A DNA stretch of 56,142 nt from Flavobacteriia bacterium (GCA_019455045.1 JACFND010000013.1:1-56142), one strand, 5' to 3'. Numbered from the stretch's first letter, positions 36,639 to 44,951 are shown. Made by a program: numbers and translations. Notes: a model not told the origin generated them from the sequence alone.

Positions 36639-38465
36639 ATGGAGTCAACCAATATCAACGATCCCGAGTATTTTCACAAAGTCGTGGATTGTCAGTATGC
36701 CTGCCCTTCACATACGCCTATTCCGCAATATTTAAGACTGATAGCAAAAGGAAAATTTACAGAATCCTATATGGTCAATTGGGATTCAAACGTATTTCCG
36801 GGCGTGCTCGGCCGAACCTGCGACCGTCCGTGCGAGCCCGCATGCCGTCGCGGGCGTGTTGAGAAAAAACCGGTTGCCATCTGCCGACTGAAACGTGTGG
36901 CAGCCGATCATAAAAAAGATGTGAAAAAATATATGCCGCAGGCGCCCTTCAAACCCAACGGAAAGAAAATCGCACTGATTGGTGCAGGTCCTTCATCGCT
37001 GACGGTGGCAAGAGATCTGGCGCCGCTTGGTTATGAAATCCATCTGTTTGACGACCAGAGCAAAGGCGGCGGTTTTATGCGCAGTCAGATTCCGTCTTTC
37101 CGTCTGCCCGAAGAGGTTTTGGAGGAAGAAGTCGGTTATATCCTTGATTTGGGCATACATACCCATTTCAATCATTATGTTTCCTCAATGAGGGAAGTTT
37201 TGGAAAAAGATTATGATGCCATTTTTGTCGGAACCGGCGCTCCACGCGGTCGCGATCTGCACATTCCGGGAAGAGAAGAAGGCGCAGAGAATATACATAT
37301 CGGCATCAACTGGCTGGCGAGCGTGACTTTTGAACATACCGAGAAAATCGGTGAAAAAGTGATTGTGCTCGGCGGCGGAAATACCGCAATGGACTGTTGC
37401 CGTACCGCGCTCAGACTGGGCGGAAAAGATGTGAAAATCGTGGTACGCAGTCCAAAAGCTGAAATGAAAGCTTCTGAATGGGAAATTGAAGATGCAGAAC
37501 ACGAAGGCGTTCCGGTTTATGAAAATCATGTGCCCAAATCCTATGTGGTTGAAAACGGAAAACTCAAAGGGATGATGTTTGAAAAAGTCAATGCGGTATA
37601 TGATGAAAACGGAAAAAGAAGTCTGATTCCGACCGGCGAACCCGAAGTTTTTATCGAAGCAGATGATGTGCTGGTGGCCGTAGGTCAGGAAAACAGTTTT
37701 CCGTGGATTGAAAGAGATCTGGGAATTGAATTTGACAAATGGGGAATGCCCGAAATCAATGCAAAGACTTTTGCTTCTACCCACAAAAGAGTATTTTTTG
37801 GCGGCGATGCTTCGCTCGGACCAAAAAACATCATTACATCGGTGGCTCAGGGTCATCAGGCTGCAATTTCGATTCATCTGCAGTGTGAGGAAATGGACAT
37901 TAAAAATGACCGCCCCTCTCCTTTTGTCAATCTGAGAACCGTGAAAATGGGAATTCACGAATGGAGTTATGACAGCCAGGTTTCAACCGATCAGCGTTAT
38001 CTTGTACCACAGGCAGACAAAGCAGAAACGCTGCAGGACATCAAAATGGAAGTTGAACTCGGATTTGACGAACTGGAAGCATTCAAGGAAGCGGAACGCT
38101 GTCTGAACTGCGATATGCAGACCGTTTTTGACAAAGATCTGTGTATTGAATGCGATGCCTGTGTGGATGTCTGTCCGACCGACTGTATCACTTTCACTAC
38201 GATGGAAGAAGATGAATTTGATCTGAGAAACAAACTGAATATGCCTGCGCTCAATACCGATCAGGACATTTATGTTTCGGGGCCGCTGCCAACCACTAAA
38301 TTTATGATCAAGGATGAAAATGTCTGTCTGCACTGCGGTTTGTGCGCAGAACGCTGTCCGACTTCCGCCTGGGATATGAAACAGTTCTATTACAATGTGA
38401 CCAAATCACACAATATGGGCAACAAAGGAAAGAATGACGGAATTCTGCCGGTGGTGATTTATTGA
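36639..38465 (+). CDS. GltD-like FAD oxidoreductase with ferredoxin domain
   Basis: A 608-residue cytoplasmic flavoprotein. The N-terminal iron-sulfur helical domain has cysteines at 18, 22, 61, 65 and 69 (GRTCDRPCEPACRRG). FAD-binding IGAGPSSLTVARDLA starts near 114 and NAD(P)H-binding VLGGGNTAMDCCRTA near 245. GDASLGPKNIITSVAQGH closes the flavin domain. The C-terminus (about 495-608) carries two 4Fe-4S motifs, CIECDACVDVCPTDC and CLHCGLCAERCPTSAW. It probably shuttles electrons between NAD(P)H and the 2-oxoacid:ferredoxin oxidoreductase encoded by korAB, from which it is separated by a five-gene island. Confidence 0.88.
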   Translation: MESTNINDPEYFHKVVDCQYACPSHTPIPQYLRLIAKGKFTESYMVNWDSNVFPGVLGRTCDRPCEPACRRGRVEKKPVAICRLKRVAADHKKDVKKYMPQAPFKPNGKKIALIGAGPSSLTVARDLAPLGYEIHLFDDQSKGGGFMRSQIPSFRLPEEVLEEEVGYILDLGIHTHFNHYVSSMREVLEKDYDAIFVGTGAPRGRDLHIPGREEGAENIHIGINWLASVTFEHTEKIGEKVIVLGGGNTAMDCCRTALRLGGKDVKIVVRSPKAEMKASEWEIEDAEHEGVPVYENHVPKSYVVENGKLKGMMFEKVNAVYDENGKRSLIPTGEPEVFIEADDVLVAVGQENSFPWIERDLGIEFDKWGMPEINAKTFASTHKRVFFGGDASLGPKNIITSVAQGHQAAISIHLQCEEMDIKNDRPSPFVNLRTVKMGIHEWSYDSQVSTDQRYLVPQADKAETLQDIKMEVELGFDELEAFKEAERCLNCDMQTVFDKDLCIECDACVDVCPTDCITFTTMEEDEFDLRNKLNMPALNTDQDIYVSGPLPTTKFMIKDENVCLHCGLCAERCPTSAWDMKQFYYNVTKSHNMGNKGKNDGILPVVIY

Positions 38466-38478
38466 TTTTATGATTGAA

Positions 38479-38510
38479 TTTGTATAATGTTATCTAATTA
38501 GCTAACTTTG
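38479..38510 (+). promoter_or_regulatory. Consensus promoter of the HigBA pair, leaderless
   Basis: TTTG (38479-38482), 20 bases, TAACTTTG (38503-38510): both boxes match the Bacteroidetes consensus. Only five bases separate the -7 box from the toxin ATG, so the transcript should start at or within a few bases of the start codon. Confidence 0.7.
38489..38506. promoter_or_regulatory. Palindromic operator of the toxin-antitoxin pair
   Basis: GTTATCTAATTAGCTAAC is an 18-bp palindrome with one mismatched pair, overlapping the -7 box. A HigA-type antitoxin dimer would be expected to bind here and repress its own operon. Confidence 0.6.
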
Positions 38511-38515
38511 TAACA

Positions 38516-38869
38516 ATGAACGATAATTTTATTCGTGAAATAGAATATTATGAAAATTATTATCTGGAGTTTTTTGAAATTTTAGATCCTGAAGTTCAAA
38601 AAAAATTTAACTGGACATTACAATTAATATGCACATTGGAAAGAGTTCCGGAAAAATATTTTAAACATATTACAAATTCTACCGGGCTATATGAAATTAG
38701 AGTAGAATATCGTTCAAATATATACAGAGTCTTTTGTTTCTTTGATAAAGGAAATTTGATAATTTTAATCAATGGGTTTCAGAAAAAGACCAAAAAGACA
38801 CCAAAGAGCGAATTGACAAAAGCAGAAAAATTAAAAGAGGAATATTTAGTCGAAAAATATGGGAAATAA
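38516..38869 (+). CDS. higB: RelE/HigB-type toxin
   Basis: A 117-residue protein of the RelE superfamily, phage-derived Gp49-like (HigB) branch. Landmarks are EVQKKFNWTLQLICTLERVP, TGLYEIRVEYRSNIYRVFCF and LIILINGFQKKTKKTPKSE. These toxins cut mRNA on the ribosome. The conserved central Arg/Tyr-rich strand (EIRVEYRSNIYRVF) is intact. It precedes and overlaps by 11 bases its HTH antitoxin gene, the usual toxin-first order of HigBA. The region is A+T-richer than the flanking core genes, suggesting acquisition. Confidence 0.88.
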   Translation: MNDNFIREIEYYENYYLEFFEILDPEVQKKFNWTLQLICTLERVPEKYFKHITNSTGLYEIRVEYRSNIYRVFCFFDKGNLIILINGFQKKTKKTPKSELTKAEKLKEEYLVEKYGK

Positions 38870-39161
38870 AGTGAAAACAACATCTTTTAGAGAACATCTT
38901 GACCAGCAGTATGGGAAAAGAGGGACTGACGAAAGAGAAAAATACGAACAGGAATTTGAGGCTTTCAAATTGGGTGTAATGATTCAGGAATTGCGCAAAG
39001 AAAAAGGATTGACTCAGGAGCAATTAGCAGAAAAGTGCGGAACCACTAAAACCTATATTTCAAGAATCGAAAATAACGCAAGCGACATCCGATTATCCAC
39101 TTTAATGAGAATTATCCGTGAAGGTTTTGGCGGAAGCTTGAAGTTTAGTGTAAGTTTTTAA
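38859..39161 (+). CDS. higA: HigA-type HTH antitoxin
   Basis: A 100-residue XRE-family helix-turn-helix protein. An N-terminal acidic/basic helical extension (1-40) is followed by the HTH (about 48-85), with MIQELRKEKGLTQEQLAEKC and TKTYISRIENNASDIR. It neutralises the HigB-type toxin and probably represses the operon through the palindrome at 38489-38506. The ATG lies inside the toxin gene. Confidence 0.88.
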   Translation: MGNKVKTTSFREHLDQQYGKRGTDEREKYEQEFEAFKLGVMIQELRKEKGLTQEQLAEKCGTTKTYISRIENNASDIRLSTLMRIIREGFGGSLKFSVSF

Positions 39162-39232
39162 TAAAAAGACAGAACTGCACAACTCATGAAAAGTGATTTA
39201 CTAAAGTTGATAATTTGCCGAAAGTAAAACAA

Positions 39233-39898
39233 ATGCAAAAAATTAAACTCAATAATATAGACCAGGCGGACATTGGTTTTTTACTGATGGAAATTGAGAA
39301 TTCTTTTGGCATCCAATTGAAAAATGAGGAGCTGAAAGAAATCAGGACTTTTGGTGAATTGTGTGATTGCATTATTAACAAAATTCAACTGGAAAATACA
39401 GATGACTGTACGACTCAACAGTCATTTTATAAATTAAGAAATGCAATTGGCAATTTATTTAATAAAGATGCCAAAACAATTTCACCCGAAGATCAGCTTA
39501 AAGAATATTTTCCAAGATTCAGAAGAAGAAAGAATATTTCAGCACTTGAAAAACAATTGGGTTTCAAATTAAATCTTTTGGCACCGCCTTCATGGTTAAT
39601 TATTTCTTTGATTGTTATTATGTTGATTTCATTTGTCGGAACGTTTTTTTCTTCTTATGCCTTTTGGATAGGTTTGGCTGCCTTTATCGGTTTGAAAATC
39701 GCATTTGAAAACGGAACTGAATTAAAAGTCAAAACATTTGGTGAGCTGGCCGAAAAAATGACAGCTGAAAATTATGTCAAAACAAGACGAAATTCAAATA
39801 CATACAATAAAAATGAAATCAAAAAAATTATTGTAAAAAGATTTGCTGATACATTTGATTTGGAGAAAAGCGAATTAACCAAAGAGGCTTTGCTATGA
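39233..39898 (+). CDS. Membrane protein with degenerate acyl-carrier-like segments
   Basis: A 221-residue protein. The ATG at 39233 is chosen; a TTG 18 bases upstream is possible. Residues 8-46 (DIGFLLMEIENSFGIQLKNE, then TFGELCDCII) read like the second half of an acyl carrier protein, but the phosphopantetheine Ser is missing. Residues 62-112 repeat ACP-like helices (FYKLRNAIGNLFN, ISPEDQLKEYFP, ISALEKQLGFKL). Two membrane helices follow (about 115-155), then again KTFGELAEKM, and the end NEIKKIIVKRFADTFDLEKS resembles an ACP first helix. The gene overlaps the next by ATGA. Function unknown. It belongs to the three-gene module with the serpin-like lipoprotein and protease. Confidence 0.7.
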   Translation: MQKIKLNNIDQADIGFLLMEIENSFGIQLKNEELKEIRTFGELCDCIINKIQLENTDDCTTQQSFYKLRNAIGNLFNKDAKTISPEDQLKEYFPRFRRRKNISALEKQLGFKLNLLAPPSWLIISLIVIMLISFVGTFFSSYAFWIGLAAFIGLKIAFENGTELKVKTFGELAEKMTAENYVKTRRNSNTYNKNEIKKIIVKRFADTFDLEKSELTKEALL

Positions 39899-40902
39899 AA
39901 AAAAGCATATTGCTTTCTGCTCTCATCATTACGAGCCTGATTAGCTGTCAGAATGAAAGGGAATTTTCGGAGGTGAAAAACCTTTCCGAATATGCCAATA
40001 CAGAGTTTATCCCAACTTTGGAACATCAGATTTCAAAGGATAAAAACGCTGTTTATTGCGCGACTTTGCTTTTTGCCTGGAACGAAATCAGAGACATTAT
40101 CGAAACAGATATAAACATTCCAAATGAGTATTCGGATTTAAAATTACTGAATGATTCAAAATCTTTTATCGGTGTCTTAAAATCGAATGAATACAAAGCC
40201 AGTGGAGAAGTTGACGGCGATATGATTTCTGCCAAAGCTGAGTTTAAAAAATCTCTGCCATTTGAAATCAAACTGAACGCTTATACCGGAAAATTGACTT
40301 TTGACGGACAAAAAACAGCTTCATTCGGTGTGAAAGGAAATGATGAAAATGAATTGCTGCGCTTGGTGAGAATCGTTTATTACAAAGACGACAACAACTT
40401 TATTGTCAAATTATTGCCAAAAGATAAAATGCATGAAATCATTTTATTCAAAACAGAACAGTCTTTTCATTCAATGGCTGATATGGCAACCGAAATTTCA
40501 AAACTGACAGAAATCGGAAATCGGGAAAGAAAGAACAATAAAATCAACTGGAGATATCTTTGGAATTATAAAGATGAACTGATCATTCCAAAATTTAATT
40601 TTAATATAGAAACCGATTATTCGACTTTGGAAGGAACTCATTTCAATGCAGAAAATCAAATTTTCACAATTGAAAAAGCATGGCAGCGAACCGCTTTTAT
40701 ACTTGACGAAAGCGGCGCAGAAATCGAAAGTGAAGCCGAGATGGATGCAGTGGCAGAAGCAGCAGAAGAAGAAGTTGAAGAACCAAAACCCAAAAAGATG
40801 ATATTTGACAAAGAATTCTTAATTTTATTGAAAAGAACAGATTCAGAACAACCCTATTTTGGTTTGTGGACAACCAATACCGAATTAATGATTAAGGAAT
40901 AA
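39895..40902 (+). CDS. Lipoprotein with divergent serpin-like fold
   Basis: A 335-residue exported protein. The lipobox is SLISC (C18). It has serpin-like landmarks in the right order: helix A-like FIPTLEHQISKDKNAVYCAT (38-57), LIIPKFNFNIETDYSTL (229-245, compare the serpin core LPKFKIE..Y-L strand), KAWQRTAFILDESGAEI (261-277, the strand leading into the hinge), an acidic Ala/Glu loop (278-300) where the reactive-centre loop would be, and FDKEFLILLKRTDSEQPYFG (304-323, the closing strands). It is shorter than the usual 370 residues and diverged, so inhibitory activity is uncertain. It is translationally coupled to the gene before. A Clp-fold protease gene follows after 21 bases. Confidence 0.65.
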   Translation: MKKSILLSALIITSLISCQNEREFSEVKNLSEYANTEFIPTLEHQISKDKNAVYCATLLFAWNEIRDIIETDINIPNEYSDLKLLNDSKSFIGVLKSNEYKASGEVDGDMISAKAEFKKSLPFEIKLNAYTGKLTFDGQKTASFGVKGNDENELLRLVRIVYYKDDNNFIVKLLPKDKMHEIILFKTEQSFHSMADMATEISKLTEIGNRERKNNKINWRYLWNYKDELIIPKFNFNIETDYSTLEGTHFNAENQIFTIEKAWQRTAFILDESGAEIESEAEMDAVAEAAEEEVEEPKPKKMIFDKEFLILLKRTDSEQPYFGLWTTNTELMIKE

Positions 40903-40923
40903 ATCTCATAGCTTGATAAAATA

Positions 40924-41928
40924 ATGAAAAATAAAAAAATTGATATAAAGACCCCGCCCAAATTATTTAATGAAACTCAAAGCCTGATACAGGAAATTTC
41001 AAAAAATCTTGATGGCGATTTTATTACTTATTGGATTTCCGCAAACAGCAGAATAATTGGAGACGACACGGTTGCATTTTACGAAATTTTAAAAAACAAT
41101 GTAAATAAGGAAAAACTGTATATTTTCATTAAAAGTGATGGCGGCTCAGGAGAAGCTTCTTTGAGAATAGTGAATTTGCTGAGAAAATACTACAAAAGCA
41201 TTGTCGCTTTAATTCCATTCGATTGTGCTTCCGCAGCAACTATGCTTGTTTTGGGAGCCGATTCAATCAAAATGGGACCGCTTGCCTATCTTACGGCAAT
41301 CGATACATCCATAACCCATGATTTGTCTCCGATAGATAAGGACAACGACAGAGTCAGCGTAAGTCAAAATGAATTAAGCAGAGTTTTGAACTTGTGGGAA
41401 GACAAAAAGAATAACGGTAACATCAATCCGTTTTCTGAAATTTACAAATATGTTCATCCATTGGTAATAGGATCTGTTGACAGAGCGAGTTCATTATCAA
41501 TAAAACTCACTACAGATATTTTATCCTATCATATGAAGGATTTAAAAGAAGCAGAAAGAATCAGTCATACTTTAAATTCTGAGTATCCTTCTCATTCATA
41601 TCCGATTACTATTGTCGAAGCAAAGAAAATAGGACTCAATGTTGAAGAATTAAATGATAACTTGAATAAAAAACTACTGGAATTGAATGAGTTGTATTCC
41701 GAAATGGCTCAATTGGCCTATTCGGATTATGATGAGGTGAATTATCACGATAATGAAATCTTAAAAATAGTTGAAGGAGAAAACTGCAAACTCTTTTATC
41801 AAAAAGATAAAGACTGGCATTATCGGGTTGAAGAAAGAAGATGGATATCCATGAATGATGAAAGCAGTTGGAGAAAAATATCTTCAGTAAAAAATAAAGT
41901 AATTGAAAGAAGCTTTTTTATCCGATAG
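40924..41928 (+). CDS. SDH-type Clp-fold serine protease homologue
   Basis: A 334-residue cytoplasmic protein. Residues 30-190 match the ClpP/crotonase fold of the serine dehydrogenase proteinase (SDH/SppA-like) group. YIFIKSDGGSGEASLRIVNL (67-86) is the strand and oxyanion-hole glycine loop, and FDCASAATMLVLGADSIKMG (99-118) carries the probable nucleophile S103. LAYLTAIDTSI follows as in SppA-type enzymes. No signal peptide or membrane helix is seen. The C-terminal 130 residues are helical and unassigned. Last gene of the island, before korA. Whether the serpin-like neighbour, which is exported, ever meets it is unclear. Confidence 0.72.
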   Translation: MKNKKIDIKTPPKLFNETQSLIQEISKNLDGDFITYWISANSRIIGDDTVAFYEILKNNVNKEKLYIFIKSDGGSGEASLRIVNLLRKYYKSIVALIPFDCASAATMLVLGADSIKMGPLAYLTAIDTSITHDLSPIDKDNDRVSVSQNELSRVLNLWEDKKNNGNINPFSEIYKYVHPLVIGSVDRASSLSIKLTTDILSYHMKDLKEAERISHTLNSEYPSHSYPITIVEAKKIGLNVEELNDNLNKKLLELNELYSEMAQLAYSDYDEVNYHDNEILKIVEGENCKLFYQKDKDWHYRVEERRWISMNDESSWRKISSVKNKVIERSFFIR

Positions 41929-41973
41929 CTTTTTGTTGTAATTTTATCATAACTATAATAATAAAAACCAAAT

Positions 41974-43779
41974 ATGCCCGCAACACAAACAGAAACAGCA
42001 GTGAAAGTAAATGATTTTGTAATCCGGTTTGCCAATGTGAACGGAACCGGTTCTGCAAGCTCAAATTTCCTTTTTGCAAAAGCAATTTTCAAAATGGGCA
42101 TTCCGGTGACGCCAAAAAATATTTTTCCGTCCAATATTCAGGGACTTCCCACCTGGTACGAAGTTCGGGTGAGTGAAGAAGGATGGCTCGGCAGACGCGA
42201 CGGAATCGATTTTATGGTGAGTGTGAATCCGCAAAGCATGAAGGATGACATCGCCAGCGTCAGACCGGGCGGCTATTTTATGTACGACAGCACCAAAATG
42301 CTATACGAAGAATACATTAGACCCGACATTCATTATATCGGTGTGCCGATGATGGATCTGAGCGTTCGGAATTTTAAGGATGCCAGACAGCGGCAGCTGT
42401 TTAAAAATGTGATTTATGTCGGTGCTTTGGCTGAACTGCTCGGCATTGAAATTCAGGCTTTGACAGAAGTGTTAAACAGTCAGTTCAAAGGAAAGGAAAA
42501 ACTGATCGAACCCAACCTCAAAGCGTTGCAGATGGGAATTGATTATGTGAAAGAAAATTACAAAGAACCGCTAAACATCAGGCTTGAAAGAAGAAATCTG
42601 ATCGGCGATTCGATACTGATCGACGGCAATACTGCCTGTGGTCTGGGTGCGGTTTACGGCGGTGCAACGGTTTGTACCTGGTATCCGATCACGCCTTCGA
42701 CTTCGGTGGCTGAAGCTTACAATAAATTCTGTTCAAAATACAGGATCGATCCCGAAACCGGAAAGAAAAATTATGCATTTGTACAGTCAGAAGATGAACT
42801 GGCGGCGATTGGTATGGCGATTGGCGCAGGCTGGAACGGTGCCAGATCTTTTACCGCAACCAGCGGTCCGGGACTGTCGCTGATGAATGAATTTCTGGGT
42901 CTCGCCTACTTTGCTGAAATTCCGATGGTGCTGATCGATGTTCAGCGAACCGGGCCATCTACCGGTATGCCGACAAGAACTCAGCAGAGCGATATTTTTG
43001 AAGCTGCTTATGCTTCTCACGGCGACACCAAACATGTGGTGCTCTTCCCTTCCACTCCAAAAGACTGTTTTGAGATGAGTGCTCAGGCCTTTGATTTGGC
43101 CGAACAATTACAGACGCCAATCATCATGCTTTCAGATTTGGATTTGGGAATGAATGATCATATTTCTGAACCGCTGAGTTGGGACGACAACCGAAAATAC
43201 AAACGCGGAAAAGTGCTTTCGGCTGAAGCGCTTGACGAAATTGAAGATTTTGGCCGTTATCTGGATGTGGACGGCGACGGGATTCCGTACAGAACCTATC
43301 CGGGTACCCATCCCGAAAAAGGGGCTTATTTTACACGCGGTTCATCAAAAGACGAATTTGCAAAATATACTGAAAGCGGCGAGGCATACAAACGAAATAT
43401 GGATCGGCTGATTAAGAAATTCAATACGGCAAAGGAACTGGTTCCCGCGCCGGAATTGTATCAGGAAACCAATCAGTCCAACGAAGGCATACTGTTTTTC
43501 GGAACTTCAAAATATGCGGCTGAAGAAGCTTTGCATCTGATGAAAAAAGACGGAAAAACACTGGATGCCATTCGGATCAAAGCTTTTCCGTTCAACAAAA
43601 CGGTTGAAGATTTTATCCATTCGCATGACAAAGTCTATGTGGTGGAACAAAACCGTGATGCACAATTGCGCAGTCTGCTGATGATCGAACTGGAAATCAA
43701 TCCGGCGAAACTGATCAAAGTATTGAATTATGACGGTATGCCGATTACGGCAGATGATATTATGAGGCAGATTGAGTAA
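41974..43779 (+). CDS. korA: 2-oxoacid:ferredoxin oxidoreductase, alpha (gamma-alpha fusion)
   Basis: A 601-residue subunit of the thiamine-diphosphate enzyme that decarboxylates 2-oxoglutarate (or a related 2-oxoacid) to acyl-CoA, reducing ferredoxin. Residues 1-190 are the gamma domain (FANVNGTGSASSNFLFAKAI). From about 205 on lies the alpha domain (GNTACGLGAVYGGATVCTWY, PITPSTSVAEAYN, SEDELAAIGMAIGAGWNGAR, TATSGPGLSLMNEFLG). The C-terminal domain (about 500-601) contains DKVYVVEQNRDAQLRSLL. The neighbouring korB gene supports the complex. Preceded by the acquired island rather than by its FAD oxidoreductase partner. Confidence 0.93.
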   Translation: MPATQTETAVKVNDFVIRFANVNGTGSASSNFLFAKAIFKMGIPVTPKNIFPSNIQGLPTWYEVRVSEEGWLGRRDGIDFMVSVNPQSMKDDIASVRPGGYFMYDSTKMLYEEYIRPDIHYIGVPMMDLSVRNFKDARQRQLFKNVIYVGALAELLGIEIQALTEVLNSQFKGKEKLIEPNLKALQMGIDYVKENYKEPLNIRLERRNLIGDSILIDGNTACGLGAVYGGATVCTWYPITPSTSVAEAYNKFCSKYRIDPETGKKNYAFVQSEDELAAIGMAIGAGWNGARSFTATSGPGLSLMNEFLGLAYFAEIPMVLIDVQRTGPSTGMPTRTQQSDIFEAAYASHGDTKHVVLFPSTPKDCFEMSAQAFDLAEQLQTPIIMLSDLDLGMNDHISEPLSWDDNRKYKRGKVLSAEALDEIEDFGRYLDVDGDGIPYRTYPGTHPEKGAYFTRGSSKDEFAKYTESGEAYKRNMDRLIKKFNTAKELVPAPELYQETNQSNEGILFFGTSKYAAEEALHLMKKDGKTLDAIRIKAFPFNKTVEDFIHSHDKVYVVEQNRDAQLRSLLMIELEINPAKLIKVLNYDGMPITADDIMRQIE

Positions 43780-43889
43780 TTAGTGATTAGTGATTAGTAA
43801 TTAGTAATTAGTGATAAAAAGAAACTTCTAACTTTTAACCTCTCACTTGAAACCTGAAACTTGAAACGGGCGCAGCCCAAACTTGAAAC
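43780..43889. repeat. Heptamer and nonamer repeats between korA and korB
   Basis: Five perfect-register 7-base units TTAGTGA/TTAGTAA run from 43780 to 43814, starting right at the korA stop. Then ACTTGAAAC occurs at 43845, 43859 and 43881, with a small GGGC-GCA-GCCC hairpin between the last two. Such short-repeat intergenic mosaics are common in flavobacteria. No gene is seen here. Confidence 0.75.
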
Positions 43890-43898
43890 AAAAAAATT

Positions 43899-44951
43899 AT
43901 GACATACATCAAACCAAAATTCAGACATCCGGATTTACCCAAAAACAAATTGGGTTATACTTCGGCTTATTACGAAGGTGCATTGTCAACCCTTTGTGCT
44001 GGCTGCGGCCATGATTCCATCAGTGCGGCCATTGTACAGGCGTGTTTTGAAATGGACATTGAACCGCATAAAGTTGCCAAACTTTCGGGTATCGGCTGTT
44101 CATCCAAAACGCCGACTTATTTTCTGAGCAACTCACACGGATTCAATTCGGTACACGGACGTATGCCGGCGGTGACCACAGGCGCCAATCTTGCCAATCG
44201 CGATCTGATGTACATCGGTGTTTCGGGCGACGGTGATTCGGCTTCGATTGGAATGGGTCAGTTTGCACATGTGATCCGAAAAAATCTGAATATGGTCTAT
44301 ATCTGTATGAACAACGGGGTTTACGGTTTGACCAAAGGTCAGGATTCTGCGACTGCAGATGTCGGTTCTGTCAGCAAAGCCGGAAGTGTCAATCCTTATC
44401 GGCCAATCGATCTGGCAAGTCTTGCGATTGAACTCGGCGCATCCTTTGTGGCACAGAGTTTTTCGGGCGACAAAGACCAGCTGATTCCGTTGCTGAAAGC
44501 TGCGATGAACCATCCGGGATTTGCATTTCTGAATATCGTTTCGCCCTGTGTGACTTTCAACAACAATCCGGGTTCGACAAAATCCTATTCGTTTGTAAGA
44601 GAACATTCTGCCTGCACCGGAAAAACAGATTATGTGCCCGAAATGGAAACCATCACCAAGTCTTATGATGAAGGTGAAACCGCAACCATAGAACTGCATG
44701 ACGGCAGCGCTCTGCAATTGCACAAACTCGAAAATGACTGGAATCCCGAAGACCGACTGTCTGCGATTACCGCTTTGAAAAATGCGGAAGCCAAACAGGA
44801 AGTACTGACCGGACTGCTCTATATCGACCGTGATCCTGCCGATCTTCACCGGATTTTAAATTCATCGGATACGCCTTTGAATCAAATGGATGAAAAGGTG
44901 CTTTGTCCGGGAAATGAGGTGCTGAAAGGGATTAATGAGGGGTTTAGGTAA
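43899..44951 (+). CDS. korB: 2-oxoacid:ferredoxin oxidoreductase, beta subunit
   Basis: A 350-residue subunit that binds thiamine diphosphate and an iron-sulfur cluster. CAGCGHDSISAAIVQ (about 32-46) and SGIGCSSKTP (about 63-72) hold cluster cysteines. The TPP motif runs from GVSGDGDSASIGMGQF (about 108-123) to CMNNGVYGLTKGQ (about 136-148). NIVSPCVTFNNNPGS adds the last Cys. Its partner is KorA. Together they link central carbon flow to ferredoxin reduction, and the FAD oxidoreductase upstream may reoxidise it. Confidence 0.94.
   Translation: MTYIKPKFRHPDLPKNKLGYTSAYYEGALSTLCAGCGHDSISAAIVQACFEMDIEPHKVAKLSGIGCSSKTPTYFLSNSHGFNSVHGRMPAVTTGANLANRDLMYIGVSGDGDSASIGMGQFAHVIRKNLNMVYICMNNGVYGLTKGQDSATADVGSVSKAGSVNPYRPIDLASLAIELGASFVAQSFSGDKDQLIPLLKAAMNHPGFAFLNIVSPCVTFNNNPGSTKSYSFVREHSACTGKTDYVPEMETITKSYDEGETATIELHDGSALQLHKLENDWNPEDRLSAITALKNAEAKQEVLTGLLYIDRDPADLHRILNSSDTPLNQMDEKVLCPGNEVLKGINEGFR

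Noticed and set aside
37185..37958. 257-codon frame opposite the FAD oxidoreductase gene
   Set aside because: His/Phe-rich shadow of a well-supported iron-sulfur flavoprotein; no promoter or family motif.
43845..43889. Three ACTTGAAAC units as a possible mini-CRISPR
   Set aside because: Units are nine bases, irregularly spaced (14 and 22 bases), with no spacer-like unique sequence; the similarity to the repeat end TTGAAAC is short and typical of intergenic mosaics here.
44133..44849. 238-codon frame opposite korB
   Set aside because: Antisense shadow of a highly conserved enzyme; no independent support.
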